64,000 nucleotides of DNA from Streptomyces aidingensis (GTDB lineage: Bacteria > Actinomycetota > Actinomycetes > Streptomycetales > Streptomycetaceae), in the NCBI RefSeq assembly GCF_900112355.1, contig NZ_FOLM01000017.1, positions 44,340-108,339 on the forward strand. The letters are read 5' to 3'. The position numbers were made by a program, and so were the translations under genes. Shown piece after piece: positions 62,878-64,000 of this stretch (position 1 is its first letter; each line of letters opens with the position of its first letter). The notes beneath the pieces are model-generated. The model was given only the letters and a program-made list of their open reading frames with translations, searched no databases and was not told where the DNA came from.

Positions 62878-63600
62878 ATGAGGACCGGTGCGTGCGCGGT
62901 TTGCGGCGTTGAGCTGCCCACGCAGAAGGCTGGCAGGCCACGTAAGTACTGCTCGAAGAAGTGCGCCCAGAAGGGCTATGCGGCGGTCACTCGCCGGAGA
63001 CCGCGCCACAAGAAGACATGCAGAAGAGCAAACTGCATCACAGAAGCAAGACACCGCAACTTGTGCATGTTCCACTATTCAGAGGAAATCTGGACTGCCC
63101 GCAGTCGCGAAATGTGCAGCGAGTACAAGTGCAAGGAGCCGGCGGTCGCACGCGCCTACAGAAGAGAGCTGTGCCATCAGCACTATCTGAGGCGCTTTAG
63201 CTGTTACCTGGAAAGTCCGTCCCCTGAAGCGATCGTGCAAAGCCTCCGCGGGCCGCTCAAACTATGGCGCGCTCGCCGGAGATGGTACAGACACGAACAG
63301 AGGCGCCACAGGCTGACCATCCCTGGCTACGACAAGCGCCGAAAGTTGACGCTGCACGTCGTCTGCCTGCGCGGCCAGTTAAAGTGTCACCTGTGCGGTG
63401 GCCCTCTCGACATGCTTGCCAGCGTGCCCGCTCTTTGCGCCCCAACCCTGGACCATGTGATACCCCAAGCACGCAGAGGCTCCCACAAAGAGAAGAACCT
63501 ACTTCCTGCCCACTTCTCGTGTAATGCAGCGCGCGGCAGCAAAGCACTTAAGGGTTCAATACTGCACCAGAAAAGAATGAGCAGCGGAACTCACTTTTGA
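62878..63600 (+). CDS. Zinc-rich HNH endonuclease of the mobile element
   Basis: A 240-residue basic protein with three zinc modules before an HNH domain. Module 1: Cys6, Cys9, Cys25, Cys29. Modules 2 and 3 have the same plan, two Cys then LC-x2-HY: Cys48, Cys53, Cys63, His66, and Cys80, Cys85, Cys99, His102. The HNH domain has Cys170/Cys173, DHVIPQ (His193), N207, His212 and Cys215. It would cut DNA, perhaps in packaging, homing or defence. Codon 168 is TTA (63379-63381), so translation should depend on the bldA tRNA. Base composition is far below the neighbours. The ribosome site is weak. Confidence 0.8.
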   Translation: MRTGACAVCGVELPTQKAGRPRKYCSKKCAQKGYAAVTRRRPRHKKTCRRANCITEARHRNLCMFHYSEEIWTARSREMCSEYKCKEPAVARAYRRELCHQHYLRRFSCYLESPSPEAIVQSLRGPLKLWRARRRWYRHEQRRHRLTIPGYDKRRKLTLHVVCLRGQLKCHLCGGPLDMLASVPALCAPTLDHVIPQARRGSHKEKNLLPAHFSCNAARGSKALKGSILHQKRMSSGTHF

Positions 63601-63611
63601 GTCCCGCTGCT
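63580..63611. terminator. Bidirectional terminator between the HNH and integrase genes
   Basis: Arms 63580-63593 and 63598-63611 (14 bp, one mismatch) with loop CTTT; the HNH stop codon lies in the right arm. On the minus strand the stem is followed by CATTCTTTTC, a T-rich run suited to end integrase transcription. Confidence 0.75.
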
Positions 63612-63625
63612 CGTATTGCTCTACG

Positions 63626-64000
63626 CTAGTCTTCTCCCAGACCTCTCAAGATTCGGTCGTTCATTTCTGCTTCCTGCCCGTCGATGCATTTGGCGTAGAT
63701 CTTGAGCAGGACCTCCACGGAGTGGCCGGCGCGGGCGGCGACCTCCGGGGCCGGGACTCCGGAGTTGAGCCACTGGGAGACTCCGGCGTGGCGGAGGTCG
63801 TAGGGGCGGGCCGCCAGGACGGAGGCCGCCTGCGTGGGCGGGAGGGCGAGGTGTCTGGCCTGTTTCCAGGCGCGGGAGTAGGAGGACGCGGCGATGACGT
63901 TGCCCCGCTCGCTGGAGAAGAGGCGGCCGTCTTCCGCCGTGCCGAACTCCGCTATGTGCTCGCGGAGCATGCGGACCAGGGGCGGCGGGATCGGGACCTG
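63626..64000 (-). CDS. Tyrosine recombinase/integrase, C-terminal part
   Basis: The window edge cuts this gene; 124 codons of the C-terminal catalytic domain are present and the frame is open to the last base (reading VPIPPPLVRMLREHI). RPYDLRHAGVSQWLNSG is the HxLRH box (with Tyr in place of the first His), AARAGHSVEV supplies the His, and LLKIYAKC holds the nucleophilic Tyr. The sequence is of the actinophage/AICE type that integrates into tRNA genes, and tRNA-Arg lies 1 kb away. Confidence 0.92.
   Translation of the reverse strand, partial: QVPIPPPLVRMLREHIAEFGTAEDGRLFSSERGNVIAASSYSRAWKQARHLALPPTQAASVLAARPYDLRHAGVSQWLNSGVPAPEVAARAGHSVEVLLKIYAKCIDGQEAEMNDRILRGLGED

Larger units (their letters stand above)
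62602..64000. mobile_element. End of an integrative element at tRNA-Arg
   Basis: Directly after the tRNA the base composition falls (parts near 50-55% GC), and the only genes are an HNH protein and a tyrosine integrase reading toward the tRNA. This is the usual end of an actinomycete integrative element or prophage. The far end, with the second att copy, is outside the window, so size and type are unknown. Confidence 0.65.

Overview
High-GC (above 70% in genes), gene-dense actinobacterial DNA, almost certainly a Streptomyces or close relative. The evidence is the Scy/FilP coiled-coil pair, the CslA/GlxA apical glycan genes, NucS-type mismatch repair, NrtL, frequent GTG/TTG starts, apparently leaderless genes, and a gene order from about 6.5 kb to 62 kb that resembles the SCO5350-SCO5406 part of the Streptomyces coelicolor chromosome as I remember it.

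Layout. (1) 0-6.4 kb, envelope and apical glycan: a FemX-like peptidyltransferase, a GH6 glucanase, and the cslA-glxA pair (glycan synthase plus copper radical oxidase). (2) 6.4-11 kb: a DUF3817 membrane protein, an AbsC-like MarR regulator, and an OmpR-type two-component system divergent from a PepSY protein, with a repeat-rich operator between them, then a Ser-rich lipoprotein. (3) 11-14 kb, acyl-CoA metabolism: meaB, thiolase and methylmalonyl-CoA epimerase. (4) 14-19 kb, polar growth: scy, with a structured leader, and filP. (5) 19-32 kb: an ABC exporter with proline-rich tails, a small zinc protein, a flavin-dependent oxidoreductase, an SCO5389-family gene, nucS, a large AAA-type membrane protein with a repetitive acidic tail, a STAS protein, 3-hydroxybutyryl-CoA dehydrogenase and a PduO adenosyltransferase. 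Near 30.2 kb a deletion scar leaves a response regulator without its N-terminus. Rhodanese, TetR and SDR genes follow. (6) 33-38 kb: two paralogous CBM2-GH18 chitinases with TTG starts and matching promoters built on the 12-bp chitinase repeats. (7) 38-52 kb, minus strand: DUF2550, the F1Fo-ATPase operon atpI-B-E-F-H-A-G-D-C, a WecA-like phosphotransferase, an LMW-phosphatase-like protein without its nucleophile, Sua5, prmC, prfA and rpmE. (8) 52-62.4 kb, minus strand: an LCP protein, rho (long RG-rich insertion, long leader), thrB, thrC, hom, lysA and nrtL. (9) 62.5 kb to the edge: tRNA-Arg(CCG), then lower-GC DNA with a zinc-rich HNH protein (one TTA codon) and the C-terminal part of a tyrosine integrase. 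This looks like one end of an integrative element.

How it works together. Most of the window is core chromosome: aspartate-family amino acid synthesis, translation termination, ATP synthase, hyphal tip growth and B12-linked acyl-CoA metabolism. The accessory parts are the chitinase pair, the 30.2 kb scar and the right-hand element. SCO numbers are recalled from memory and only mark likely orthology.
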